From NCBI RefSeq assembly GCF_905147365.1, contig NC_056428.1:29356001-29420000 (forward strand): a stretch of DNA of 64,000 nt. The letters are read 5' to 3'. This DNA comes from Aricia agestis (Eukaryota; Arthropoda; Insecta; Lepidoptera; Lycaenidae). Below, piece after piece: positions 1-11,199 of the stretch (position 1 is its first letter; the number at the start of each line of letters is the position of its first letter). The notes under the pieces were generated by a model. It had not been told where the DNA came from. It saw nothing but the letters and a program-made list of their open reading frames with translations, and did no database searches. A program made the translations under genes and the position numbers.

Positions 1-80
1 ATGATCTGGGCCTTACCGATTCGAAAACTTATTTCACCAATAAAGCACCATGTTATCTAGAAGTATCATAGAAATGTCTA

Positions 81-500
81 AAGGTGCTGCCTCACCGGGA
101 GCATTCGCTTGCAATGTAACGTTACGAGCATTACATCAGTGAGGGAGGAGAACCGAGCATTACAATGCGCACCTTGTAATGATACAGTCTTGATTTTTTT
201 TATGAAATAAGGGGGCAAACGAGCAAATGAGTCACCTGATAGAAAGCAACTTCCGTCGCCCATGGACACTCGCAGCATCAGAAGAGCTGCAGGTGCGTTG
301 CCGGCATTTTAAGAGATAATAGGATAATAAGGAAGGGTAGGAAAGGAAATAGGAGAGGGTAGGGAAGGGAAAAGGGTAGGAGATTGGGCCTACGGTAACT
401 GGTCACTCACTCTGCGAAACACAGCGCAAGCGCTGTTTCACGCCGGTTTTCATACTACTTGTAATTATTATTGATACTACTTGTAACATCAATTCTACCT
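81..500. repeat. MITE-like repeat (TGTAATGTAAC family) interrupted by a SINE-like element
   Basis: Bases 81-193 (AAGGTGCTGCCTCACCGGGA onward) match the sequence at 61188-61300 almost base for base, and the first part also matches 60477-60540. After the inserted element at 194-451, the motif CTTGTAACATCAA continues the family as it does near 61320. The A-rich insertion therefore sits inside an older copy. No coding capacity is seen. Confidence 0.6.
194..451 (-). mobile_element. SINE/short non-LTR element, copy A (5'-truncated)
   Basis: On the minus strand this begins inside the GAAAACCGGCGTGAAACAGC block. It continues through a polypyrimidine-rich variable tract, then a conserved block containing CTGCAGCTCTTCTGATGCTG and GTCCATGGGCGACGGAAG, and ends in an A-rich tail (T run on the + strand at 194-201). 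The same element occurs at 37072-37386, 55422-55717 and 57648-57945. Copy A lacks the first ~55 bases seen in the copy at 37072. This fits 5' truncation during target-primed reverse transcription. Confidence 0.75.
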
Positions 501-668
501 GTCTGTTACCCCTTCGCGCCCAAACCCCTAAACCGAATTTGCTGGGTGTGGTGATACTTTGAGTCCCGGGAAAGGACATAGGATACTTTTATCCCGGAAA
601 AATGTGCGGTTCCCACGCGATGAACGAATATTAGCGCAACGGAGTTGCGGGCCTCATCTAGTTTTAAA
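498..668. repeat. degenerate dispersed repeat, lepidopteran type
   Basis: The stretch has the usual layout of a dispersed lepidopteran repeat: CTGTCTGT, a block reading CCCCTAAACCGAATTTGCTG, AAAGGACATAGGATAC, then CATCTAGTTTT. Related sequence appears at 8947-9341, 21132-21330 and 41500-41680. No ORF is supported. Confidence 0.45.
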
Positions 669-751
669 TTCATAAAAGTGTAGTGTATGTCCACGAAAAT
701 TTAAATCCAAAGAAGTATTTCATATGAATTGAACATAATCTTTAGTACAGC

Positions 752-955
752 AGGGCTAAAATGGTCACATTTAGCAATTCCTCTCAATCAATTCAGCAAA
801 TGAATTGTCAAAACTGTCAAACTGGCAAATGTCAAATCAGTACTAAAATACCATACAGAAATGAATTGCAAGCAGAGTTGCATTTTGCGATTTTAGAAAA
901 AATGAATCATATTATGATTCATATCATGATTCTTCAAAGCGACCATTTTAGCCCC
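752..955. mobile_element. short inverted-repeat element (MITE)
   Basis: The left end reads GGGCTAAAATGGTC and the right end GACCATTTTAGCCC. These are perfect 14-base inverted ends about 200 bp apart, with an AT-rich interior of AATTGTCAAA-type repeats. The 74-codon open frame across it is fortuitous. I could not assign a target-site duplication, so the superfamily is open. Confidence 0.6.
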
Positions 956-2482
956 GCAGGTCTTTCTACGACAAGCACTTACTAATCGTGCTATTGTTAT
1001 AAAGCCATTAGTTAATTTTTACTTTACTTAGGCGTGGTTAAAATTTTAACCCGATGAAAAATAATGAACATACCTAAGTAATTACGTAGTAAATACATGA
1101 AATTGTAATAAACTTTTCTATAATATAGGGAAAGCCAGTTTCACATTAAGTAGAGTTTATGAAATTATGAAAATGGTACATTTTTTTACTGTCTACCTGA
1201 ATTTTGTGTTGTTAAAATTTGCAGAAACCCCAAAATTAGTTGGAGCTATCTCGAAGCACTGCGAGCGATAATAATAATAGAGATAGCTAAATCAAAAATA
1301 TAAACTGCATAAGAATAGGGAATTTTATTTACAGGAGCCACAAGGGTGATGTCTTGGACAGCTACAGATATAACACGCATTAAAAATATATTAGAATGAA
1401 TAATTACCGATCATTCCAGAGTAGTAATCGATAATATTTATGTATCTATATTAAATTATTATTATAAATTCGAAAGTATGGTTGTCTGCCCAAAACGCTG
1501 TACCGATTTTGCTGCAAGATTATGCGTAAAAATATCTTATTAAAAAAGACATGGTAATAAGTTATTATCAAGTCTTTTTTTTTCATTTATTAAAATCAAA
1601 CAATAGTGATTGAAACCTTTCGAGTAAGTCAATTTGCTATGTTATTTGTGGTGAAAACGTTCTCTTTGTACTACAAGCAATACTCTACGTATATTAGTAG
1701 GGGTGTAAGCTGACCTGCGTTGTCTCACCCCTTTTGACACCTTTGCGCAACGTTTCTCTCTAATTAGTAGTTGTCGACGGGCAAAATGATGTAAGCCACA
1801 ATTACCTGTTTTTTTTTTAAGTGAACTTCTTTAGCGGCGTTGAGCACTTTTGTTGGATGGGTAAAAACTGTGAAACTCGCGTCAGATTCTCATGCTGATC
1901 GAAAAACCGTAAGACGGTTGGAGAGTAGTATTGTAACATCGAAATCGATTAATCGAAGAATCGATTGATTTTTTCGATTGTCGATATTTTTTAATCTTTT
2001 GTAGGTGTTTTTATTAATTAAAAAAATCTATTTTTTTAAAATCGATTTTCATAAAAAATGGGTTAAAAAAATTTGTAAGGGTTTCGATTAAGTAATTAAA
2101 TAAATCGATTTTTTTAAAATCGATTTTATAATATATTGAGAAAATTGTATAATATATTGAGGTTATAACTCAATAGTTAGAATTTTTAAGAGGGAATTTA
2201 TTTTCTTCTTTTTAAAGTATTTAAATAAAAGCTTTTTTTCAAAAAGTTTTTTGCTTATAATTTATTTTTTGTTTTTTAGTTTATCTCTGACTAGATTTCT
2301 TCAGTCTACTTGATTGTAGTTTGTTTTGTTTCAAGAATTTGTTAAAATCTGATTAACTTAATTTAAGTCTTTAAGAAATCGTCCTTAATTTTACGACTAA
2401 AAAATTAAATATCACTTAACAAAAATGATCGGATTCAACCAGGCCTTTTCTAATGCCCGACTGGTTTTGACTTGACATAACA

Positions 2483-2580
2483 AGACAAGACACGACACGA
2501 CACGACACGACACGACACGACACGACACGACACGACACGACACTACACGACACGATACGACACGACACGGCACGACAGGA
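2483..2580. repeat. (CACGA)n pentanucleotide microsatellite
   Basis: About 95 bases of near-perfect CACGA units, with variants CAAGA, CACTA, CGATA and CGGCA at the edges. The minus-strand open frame of repeated SCRVV residues is a by-product of the repeat. Confidence 0.95.
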
Positions 2581-2596
2581 AACGACATGACTTTTC

Positions 2597-2965
2597 AATT
2601 TACTCTCAATAAGCCTTTTTGTTTGATACCCATATTGCAGAAGTGCTTTAAAAATAACTATATTCCCCTATCTTAGATGAGCCGCCATATTGGATGTAGA
2701 ATGACATTACATTCGTTTCCAAGTTATTCTCAATGATCCCTTTAATTTGATACCTATATTGCAGAAGTGCATTAAAAATAACTATATCTCTATCTTGGAC
2801 GAGCCGCCATATTGGATGTAGTATGACATTACATTCGTTTTCGAGTTACTCTCAAAAAACCCTTTCATTTAATATCTATATTGTAGAACTGCATAGAAAA
2901 TAACTATTTCGCCATCTTGGATGGTCGGCCATATTGGATTTAGAGTGATGTCACATACAATATTA
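2597..2965. repeat. three tandem ~120 bp units
   Basis: Three successive units each contain TACTCTCAA (or ATTCTCAA), a CCTTT block, TATATTG(C/T)AGAA, AAAATAACTAT, a (C)CATCTTGGA-type block, and GCCATATTGGAT followed by a TGACATTACATTCG-type end. The third unit is the most diverged. They lie inside the composite repeat at 1819-3171 and directly follow the CACGA tract. Confidence 0.8.
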
Positions 2966-4270
2966 TGATTGTCATTCAAACTAAACGTGCCTGCAAAATT
3001 TCAACTCGATCGGTTAAATATATCTACTCCAAAATTGAGTTCCAAGATTTCACCCGAACATACATACTTACATACATACAGAGCAAGTTAAATAAAAGCT
3101 TTTAAAAAATAATGCACAACGTTAATAATCAAGTTTTCACTTCTGCCGGCACTCCCGTAGTGCAACCCGTCTTTTTTTTTAAATCTCGATTAGCTGTTCA
3201 TTTAGTTGTTTAAGAAATAGAACCAAATTAAACAAAGTATGTAATACAGTTACTATATACTGCTGTGCCAAAATTTAAAATATGCATTAATTAGAAAAAT
3301 AAAAATTTTGTTAATTTACTCCAGCTTCTAAGAAGGTCTTATTAAATTTTTCTGAGATACCTACCACTTTAAAAGTTTATTTAAAGGGGGCAGAATGCAG
3401 ATAGAAGATTCAAGATAGAGTAACAAGCGTGTAGAAAAAGCTTTTATTAATTTGAAAACGTAACTGAAATACCAACAGTCACGCATGAAAAAACTTTAAT
3501 ACATTAGTCGCAAATGCCTGATGAATAACAGTAATTAATAAGCATAGTTTTGCGTTCAACGCAATTTTTATAAATGTGTATTAATGAAAATAAACGACGT
3601 TAGGACATTTTGCCACAAGAGTATGAGCACGCGACAGAAAGGATATTATACCAGTTACACTTAGTGGCTGATGGCGAACACTTGCCGACCATGGATAATA
3701 AGGTAAAATGCGTTAAGTTTTACATGATGTCTTATTCAAAAATAAACAACAGATTCTACGAATAGGTACGGAACAATAACACGCACGCGATTGTTTGGCA
3801 AAACTTTATTGAGCAAGTTAAAATTTAACATCCGCTTATGACATACAAATAAATAAGACGAATAATATAGAAACAGTTAATTATATCAGTAATTCAGGAA
3901 CAAGTATGGGTGGGTACAGGAAGATGGAGATAATCGTATATTAAAACGATTTACACAATTTTGTCTTTTACAAATACATACATTTGATAAAACTTCAAGT
4001 CGTATAGTGCAAAGTACCTAATCTTGTCTGACTGAGACATTGTAGGTTTATCTGCTATTTGAAAATATTACACCCTCCATTTTACCCGAGTGAGCGAATG
4101 TTTAAAACAAAACAACATTTTTTTTTTCATCCTAAACTTTTTGTTTTAATGATTCTTCAACAAAGTAGACTTTTCTGTTTATTCTGTCGACAAGAACTTA
4201 TAAAAATTCTCTTGTGTAACGCAAACATTTCTATTTAAACTGATGATGTAAGATACCATCGAGGAAATTG

Positions 4271-4317
4271 GTTCCCAGGGAGTTGACAGATCAACGTCTG
4301 ATCAACTCCCTGGGAAC
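4271..4317. repeat. perfect 16-bp hairpin
   Basis: GTTCCCAGGGAGTTGA and its exact reverse complement are separated by 15 bases. It lies next to the dispersed repeat at 4321-4432 and is probably a transposon end rather than an RNA gene. Confidence 0.6.
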
Positions 4318-4320
4318 TGA

Positions 4321-4432
4321 TCTGGTCGGATCATATCAATTCGTGAGTGAGTTTGACATAACGCGACCAAACTACGTAGGTCCCCCATCTGCCTAGGAAT
4401 CAACTTCTCTGATAGTACTTTTTATATGGATA
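4321..4432. repeat. dispersed repeat also present at 30781-30899
   Basis: It shares GGTCGGATCAT(A/G)TCAATTC, GCGACCAAACTACGTAGGT and CTGCCTAGGAATCAACTTCT, then GATAGTAC and TTTTTATA, with the LanA intron 12 copy. It is non-coding and the class is unknown. Confidence 0.7.
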
Positions 4433-5664
4433 TTTTTATTCGGCAGGGCAAAGAGAGAGGTATCCTCAAGCTGGAGCCTAGAACGCGACCACCCCGGGAC
4501 AAATCAGAACTAACTCCACAGGTTCATTAGACATTTCCTATTAGTCTGATAAAACTAAGTGATAATAATTTACTCTATTACATGTGTCCCTTAAACAGAG
4601 TTCACTGTGAATGTAGCAGCGCCTGGAGAGTATTTTTTTATGATTTGTATATGCAAGCATGCAAAAGTTAAAAAAAAGTAACTCTTTTTTGGTATCACTG
4701 GTAAAGTACCAGACTCTATACAGGGAACTCATGCACTCATGAAAGAATTATCTGTTTGTGTGAGTTTGTGTGTAACTTTTTGCGCCCAGAAGAGAAAAAT
4801 AGAAACAGAGGCAAAATTATAAAATATATAACTGCGGTGTATCTTTTGCTTTTTCTGTCGTACATATATCTATATTATAGAGCAATCTGATGTATTGTAA
4901 TTTGTAAAGGGATATTATTAAATGCACATCAGAATAATTTTTCAGCACACTACCTTAACTCCGCTAATTAACTAAATGCATACCAGAAAAACTAATGCTG
5001 ATCAAAAAACTATTGATTAACTGAACATGTCCTTCAAAAAAAACTTAAACATCATACAAAAGGAGACCGAATTCACACCAAAAATATGGTTTATACATCG
5101 GATATATTATTTGTAAAACTAAAATTTAAATTGTTTATCAAAAATACTAACTTGCACTCTAAATTGGACAATCTTACAACGGAATTTCTAAAAACGATAT
5201 CGAAAGGTGCACCACAATAAAATAAATTTCTATTATCAAAACAAGTCTACAAATTGACAAATCGTGCAACTAAAATATGTTTAACCTTTTTTTTTTTTAA
5301 TATGTTTAACCTAACTTTATTTTCTTTTTGTTTCTCTGTTTTACTGAAAAACATGTTGGGGCCTCCGCCCTCCTCATCTAACGCCGCACTCACTCCTTTG
5401 CGCTCGCTCTTTACTCTTTAGCGACCACAGATATATCTTGATCTATTTCTGTGTTAGCGACAAAGATTTTTGGTAAAAATGGTGAGATATGGTGAAAGAT
5501 TTTATCATTCCAAAACTATATAATTCAAGGTTTCTTAATAAAAATTAAGAAAAATTATCAAAATTCACTACTGTATTGTAAAATTATGGGTTAATAAATT
5601 TATTAATGATTCTTAAATAATTAATAGCAATGTTGGCCCAATACGACCTGATTGGGTTAGGTTA

Positions 5665-5713
5665 GATGGCTAAGGCGGGAGCGTAGCGCAGCGTAGCTCC
5701 CGCCTTAGCCATC
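5665..5713. repeat. GC-rich hairpin, 18-bp perfect arms
   Basis: GATGGCTAAGGCGGGAGC and its reverse complement flank a 13-base loop, in otherwise AT-rich DNA. No adjacent gene or terminator logic supports a function. Confidence 0.7.
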
Positions 5714-6866
5714 GTGGCTATTTTTTGTGAACCACCCAGAAGTAGGAGCTCTGCTTTTTTCTTTAGTAGCTTGTCAACCCCTAGAGTGCAATTCCTAAGC
5801 CGGAGGCTTAATTATTTTGCAATATATCGTTAAGGAACCCTTTGTGCGCGAATCCGACTCGCTCTTTGCCGATTGTTTATTATTATTGTTTATTAACTGA
5901 GTAACCATTCACTGTGCCAAAGTCTAGTCCATGTTAAGTTAGCACTTGATGATTTTTATGTGTTCTTAATTATATGAACATAACGGATTAAATTGGGTTT
6001 TATTTAGAATAAATGATATTCCTAAAAGTAATTTAGGTGATGGTTTTCCTTTAAAAAATTGTGGTATGTTTTTTGAACTAAGGAATTGTTAGATATACTA
6101 TTTTAATAATAGTTATTCGTTCAGTAAAACAGTTTCGCAAATAACTTTAAATAGTATGCTGAATTCGCATTATTTGGGGTGCATAATTAGTGTGCAAGTC
6201 AGTATTTTTGGTGAAACTTTCAAATATTTTGATCGAGAAAAGGGAATATACAGATATTGATTTAAATACATGCCATTTTTAAATAGCTTCTGCTGCTATT
6301 TTGCTCGCTTAAATTTTAATTGATGTAAAAGCTACTCTTGTTATGCATATAATAAGCCTTTATCTACCATAAAATAGAGCTTGGCGATCGTACAGCAATT
6401 ACTAAAAACTCTCAACAACTTTAAATGTTAAACAAAAATAAATTAAAAACATTAATTCGATCGGAAGTTAAAATGGCACATAGGTACAAGCAGAAAAACA
6501 GATTAAACTCATAACTACATAACTTATTTGGTCGGAGCTTTAAAAAAAGAGGGTAACGAAAGTGATTAACAATAAATTTGCCTATAGATCACAGCTGACC
6601 TTTTTGTACGTAAAAAATCACTTCTTAATTATTATTATGCGCGCTCTATAAAACAGGACTGGAGGGAGGCAGGGCTTGTTAATGGAATGAGGGCCCAGGG
6701 TTGCGGATCGCGTTACTAATTTGCCTTTATTTACCTTTGTATTTCGGTGTCGGATTTTTTCATTCGGACCATTATTAGAAATTAGTAACAACTCTTTTAG
6801 ATCCATGACGTCAGTTATAATAATGAATGATAATAAGAAAAATTTCTTTACCATAGTAAGATTAAT

Positions 6867-6906
6867 CTTCCATAATATTATATATAGATATATAATGTTA
6901 TGGAAG
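6867..6906. repeat. AT-rich hairpin
   Basis: CTTCCATAATATTATATAT is followed two bases later by a near-perfect inverted copy (ATATATAATGTTATGGAAG, one mismatch). This may be a small MITE remnant. Confidence 0.5.
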
Positions 6907-8946
6907 ATCTTGCGGAGGCGTTTGATCAGCGTGGGATAGTTTAAACTTTAGGCTCTTAAAAAAGTAATCAGAAAAATAACAAATACTTTAATAACTTTTT
7001 AGTAAGTACAACAATTAATTTTATCACATATCCATAATTTTAACATGAAAATAAAAAATCATGTCATAACTTAGATTAAAGATAAGTATTGTGTAGAATT
7101 TCAGCACGGTACTTTAATTAAGCATGATGTTTTTGGTCACACAGTTCCCGTAGTAAATTGTGATAAAATATTATTTCATTTTTATTTGATTGATCGTAAT
7201 TTGTTATCTCTTCTCTACTTTGTAGCTTTTGTAATTTCAAATAATTAGTCTTTACTTTTTGTTAAATAATTTTAAAGGTGATTAAACTGTGATCAATTGT
7301 AAATAAACTTTAGGATTATAATATTGAATATAGACAATTTATTTTGTTATTATTATATAGATCTCAATAATACTTTCAGCATTTCGTGACAAAAGGGAAA
7401 AATGTAATTACAAATTCACAACCCTAGCAGAAATTACTAATAAGAGTCACTGATCGGTCAGCACTCATTGCCGCCAAAAGACTAATTGCGAATCGTCACG
7501 ATATATTTCAGGGCGTGGAACTGAAAATGATTCCAATACACAACCGTGTCGAATTATGTAAATATTACTACGTTGTTATATAATATTACTTAGATGATTT
7601 CTGTCGTGCTATAAGTGCAATCGTTTCCGATACAATTACTTTGATACTTACAGAAGACTGTTTCAGTTAATTTTTGTGTTTCTTGTCAAGAATCAACGAA
7701 AGTAGAACTACTCTTCAGTACATTGGTAAATGTTGTTATCGAACTGCGAATTTAACAAACTTGTATGGGATTTGATTGGGATAAAGTGCTTGCACAGTTT
7801 GAATAAATAGGTTTAACGGATTCTGTCAGAAGATCGTTCATATTGAATATGGATAATTTTCTGAGCAATTATAATTTTATTAATTCGACTAGCGGGCCCG
7901 ACGGACATTGTCCCGTCATATTTATGGAGTTTAAATTGTGAAGTTAAAGATTTGAAATAATTTCATGCGGTAGTAAAGTGTTCTTAAATTTTCGTGTCAT
8001 CCTCGCAATTTTTTAATGTTTTCCCTGTAAAGACCATCCTCGTACTTCAAGGTATTATTACTCGTACTTTAAGGTATATTCTTAAAAAGAATTAGCGAAA
8101 TCGGTATAGCTGTTCTCGAGATTAGCGCTTACTAACACATTCAGCGATCCATTATAATATTATAAAAGATGAATAGTTACCCTTTATACTATTTGTGGCA
8201 TGAAGTGTTCCATTATTATGGTAGTAAGAATCGAGGTCAAAAATTAAGAATAAGTATCTTAAAAATGGTTCTAGAATCTAGGCATAACAAACTGTTTCGT
8301 GGTTATCACATATTTACACATTCCATAAATGTTGCCAAAGCCAATGAACTAAATATATGCTTGATTTAGGTTAAAATGATACTTAACACTCCCTCATTTT
8401 TGTAAGATTAGAGGAAAACACAAAAAGGAAAATCCACCATGCTTAATAGTGGAGGCAATAAATCGTTTAATTAATTGCATTGCTTTCGACCAACCTAGCC
8501 CAGTGGTCTCGTGGTCTCGTTCAGCCACAGTTCAGGTGTCGACGTCTCATCGAATAGTGCTCTTCTGTGACAAGTCAGTGGTTAGGTCAGTTTATAGTTG
8601 AATACACTCAATTTCATCCGTTACTATAAAGCACTTTTGGTAACTAATAATCCTTGAAAGTAACCCTTGAATAACATTACAGTAGTTTAAATTCAAAATA
8701 AAATAAAAACGATGCTTAGCATTTCTTTTCAAATAATAAATAAAAAGGAAACCGATATCTAAATCTAATCCATTCCAAGTTAAAAAATATTTTTTAACTT
8801 TATTTTATTTATATGACGGTGCCTTGATGACATATTGGCACATTACTTCCCGTAGTAGGTACAAATCACAAAGTGGATTAAAATTGTAATTTGAATGATT
8901 TGAATAAGTGATTCCGTTTCTATCTGCTAGTTAGATTTTGTTTTAT

Positions 8947-9341
8947 TTTATCTATACTTACCTAATATTATAAAGCGGAAGTATTTGTTTGTTTGTTTGA
9001 ACGCGCTTATCTCAGGAATTAATGGTCCGAACTCCGATTAGAAAAAATATTTCAGTGTTAGATAGCCCATTTATCGAGGCAGGCTATAGGCTATATTTTA
9101 TCACGCTAAGACTAATAGGAGCGAATAAGTATAGGAAAATGTGGAAAAAACGGGGGAAATTATTTGAAATTGCTTAAATTATTATCTTCAGAACTATAAC
9201 TGGAGAAACTTTTATGTTATTTGACACACATGAAGAATAAACCACGTGAAAGCTTATGTCCCGGCAATTTTTTGCGAAAAAATGTACGGTTTCCGTGAAA
9301 TTTCTAAGCTACGCGGGCGAAGCCGCGCGAAACATCTAGTA
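8947..9341. mobile_element. degenerate dispersed element, lepidopteran type
   Basis: It begins with TATACTTACCTAATATTATA and (TTTG)n, contains the GGCTATAGGCTATATTTTAT block, and ends GCGGGCGAAGCCGCGCG then CATCTAGTA. This is the same layout as the repeats at 498-668 and 21132-21330. No ORF survives. Confidence 0.55.
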
Positions 9342-9969
9342 CTTTATACTTTTCAAACTTCCAAGAGTCAAAAACTTGATAAATATAATAGTCGCATTTC
9401 GCGTTAGTGAACTAAATCTATATCATCACATGAACCATTGTAAGTATTGCAAAAACCGTCAATAAAACATAACCTAAGCAATGATAAAAACCTTGTTCAA
9501 AAAGCATCAGTACGTACTTTTTTTAAAAATCCTGCAAATGCATACAGGTAAAATGTAGAGGCATGAAGTTGTTACGCAACATCAACATTATTTTAAAAAT
9601 GACGTGGATATTACGAGGATGATCAATAACAAAACGTAGGTACTCGTTATTAAGTTTGTCACATTTAGTAATTAATATTTCAACAGAAAGCTAACTAACC
9701 ACACGCCATTAAATTAATTAGGCATATCTAAAAGGTATTCAGATTACATGTTTTATAAAGCACACGTAACAATTATTATAATAACGACCAATAAATAACA
9801 TTCCGTTAACAAACCCCTGCGAAAACTCATTCAATTAAACGAGAGTCGTTAAAACTACGTTCGGTAGGCAGGTTAGAGGACATAGGTTTGATTAATGTAA
9901 AGTAGTCACCTAGCCAATAAGAATTAAGTTAAGTAACTTTTGCAATAAAACAATTATTCGTTAACAAAT

Positions 9970-11199
9970 ATGTCCAACTCAAAGGTTTCCTGTGATCGTC
10001 CCATATCTTCACCGCAGCCGTCTGTGGATCGGCTTTCTGTGACTTGGGCGGATCCTGGCAGTATGACTTCATCCGGAGTCAACCTTTTCCAATTGCCTTC
10101 TGACACTCCCATCAGTAATGAAGTCAACTTCTCACCCACTGGTGATGGTAATTAATTTATTCCAATTATTTTCTTTTTGCATCCTTGAAATCTTATTGCG
10201 ATATTGCAAATATTTAAATGATAGGCTATTGATTATTTGGCTTAGCGAATGCGCTAGTTTATAATGTGTATCTTATTTGGTTCTATTAAACCGTCTCTCC
10301 CTCTCATTAAATCATGATTTACTGAGCCTTGTTTTCTCTTAATGCAATGCAATTTAATTACTTCAGTTGTTTTGCAATTCACAAAATATGATAAACTGGT
10401 TAAATGCATATAAACAGAGAAAGTATGTGAATTGTTCCTAAAAACCTACCGTTTATGTGTTACAAGGAACACATTCAATATGATCAACAATTAATATTTA
10501 CCTAGATGGAACCGATGATGAAGATTATTCTAAGAGTCTGAATGCGGTCATACGACAACGACGCGCGAGTGTTCGTCGTTCGCGCAAGGGCAGAGCTAGA
10601 AGATCCTCTTCACCATTTCTGCCCGATGAAAGTATATCACGAAGACGCTCCTCTGTATTTACTACAAGCTCCGGAGAGTAAGTTTCAGCTTAAGAATTAC
10701 GAATGTTCATTTAATGGCTATTTCAATCATTTTTCAATTTTACTACATTTTGTAATCTCTCAAACAACGCTTACACACTCAACAAAGATGATCAACACTT
10801 TAAGCTCCAAACTTTCTTGTAAGGAAGGATTAGTGATAACTTAAAAATTTCAAAGGATTATTTTAATTTATTTTAAACCACAGTACAGCTATTTCAATTG
10901 AGGAGCAACCTAATCTGAGTCAGGAGCAGATCTTTAAAAATATTGGATTGCACAAGGAAGTGCTGGGATCAGTGAAGCTTATGCCTTTAGAGATGAGAAG
11001 AAAATTAAAATTAGTACACCAGGTAAAATAAATATAAAAAAAACTTATAAATCTGAAGGCTATTCGTATTTAATAACTACTATTACTGTTTAAGGCAAAA
11101 AATTATATTAAACAACATGAAGGGAAACTGCAGGAAAGGCTGGCACAGTCTAAAAACACCAGAGACATCTACGCTCGCTTCACCATACTTGTTACAACT
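9970..11199 (+). other. Tmc: Tmc exons 1-4: cytosolic N-terminus
   Basis: Residues 1-198. They begin MSNSKVSCDRPISS, then an acidic stretch (GTDDEDYSKS) and an Arg/Ser-rich segment (RQRRASVRRSRKGRARRSSS), typical of the charged N-termini of TMC proteins. Exon 3 carries LVHQ and exon 4 carries AKNYIKQHEGKLQERLAQS, a helical segment running into the first membrane region. Splice phases 1, 2, 0 and 0 agree across exons. Confidence 0.85.

Larger units (their letters stand above)
1819..3171. mobile_element. composite repeat, copy A (AGTGAACTTC...GTGCAACCCGTC family)
   Basis: The left part (1819-2130) and the right end (about 3105-3171) match the copy at 31457-31942. Shared blocks are GCGGCGTTGAGCACTTTTGT, an ATCGATT-rich tract, and a right end with TTCTGCCGGCACTCCC and GTGCAACCCGTC. 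In the better-preserved copy the ends are partly inverted (GAAGTGAAAACTT against AAGTTTTCACTTC). Copy A has extra internal sequence at about 2130-3100 holding the CACGA microsatellite and the ~120 bp tandem repeat. It is either the longer original or a composite. Confidence 0.55.
1..9969. other. intergenic region upstream of Tmc, no gene recognised
   Basis: This stretch is AT-rich. Its short open frames (up to 78 codons) have no recognisable domain and no consistent splice context. It holds transposon remnants described separately (81-500, 498-668, 752-955, 1819-3171, 4321-4432, 8947-9341), simple repeats near 2.5 kb, and hairpins at 4271-4317, 5665-5713 and 6867-6906. Between these (for example 956-1818, 3172-4270, 5714-6866, 6907-8090, 9342-9969) I see nothing beyond AT-rich sequence. 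Non-coding 5' exons of Tmc could lie here but cannot be recognised by eye. Confidence 0.6.

Noticed and set aside
78..278. 66-codon minus-strand frame beginning MLRVSMGDGSCFLSGD
   Set aside because: It runs through the SINE-like element and its flank. The same peptide-like string appears at every copy of the element (for example near 55630 and 57860), so it is a by-product of the repeat.
5665..5713. GC-rich hairpin as a microRNA precursor
   Set aside because: The stem is only 18 bp with a palindrome-like loop, too short for a typical insect pre-miRNA, and there is no supporting context.
6618..6854. 78-codon minus-strand frame containing GPNEKIRHRNTK
   Set aside because: No domain, no splice context and overlapped by a frame on the other strand. 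I have no evidence that it is expressed.
8169..8369. 66-codon frame in the spacer before Tmc
   Set aside because: AT-rich composition and random-looking sequence; no similarity recognised.
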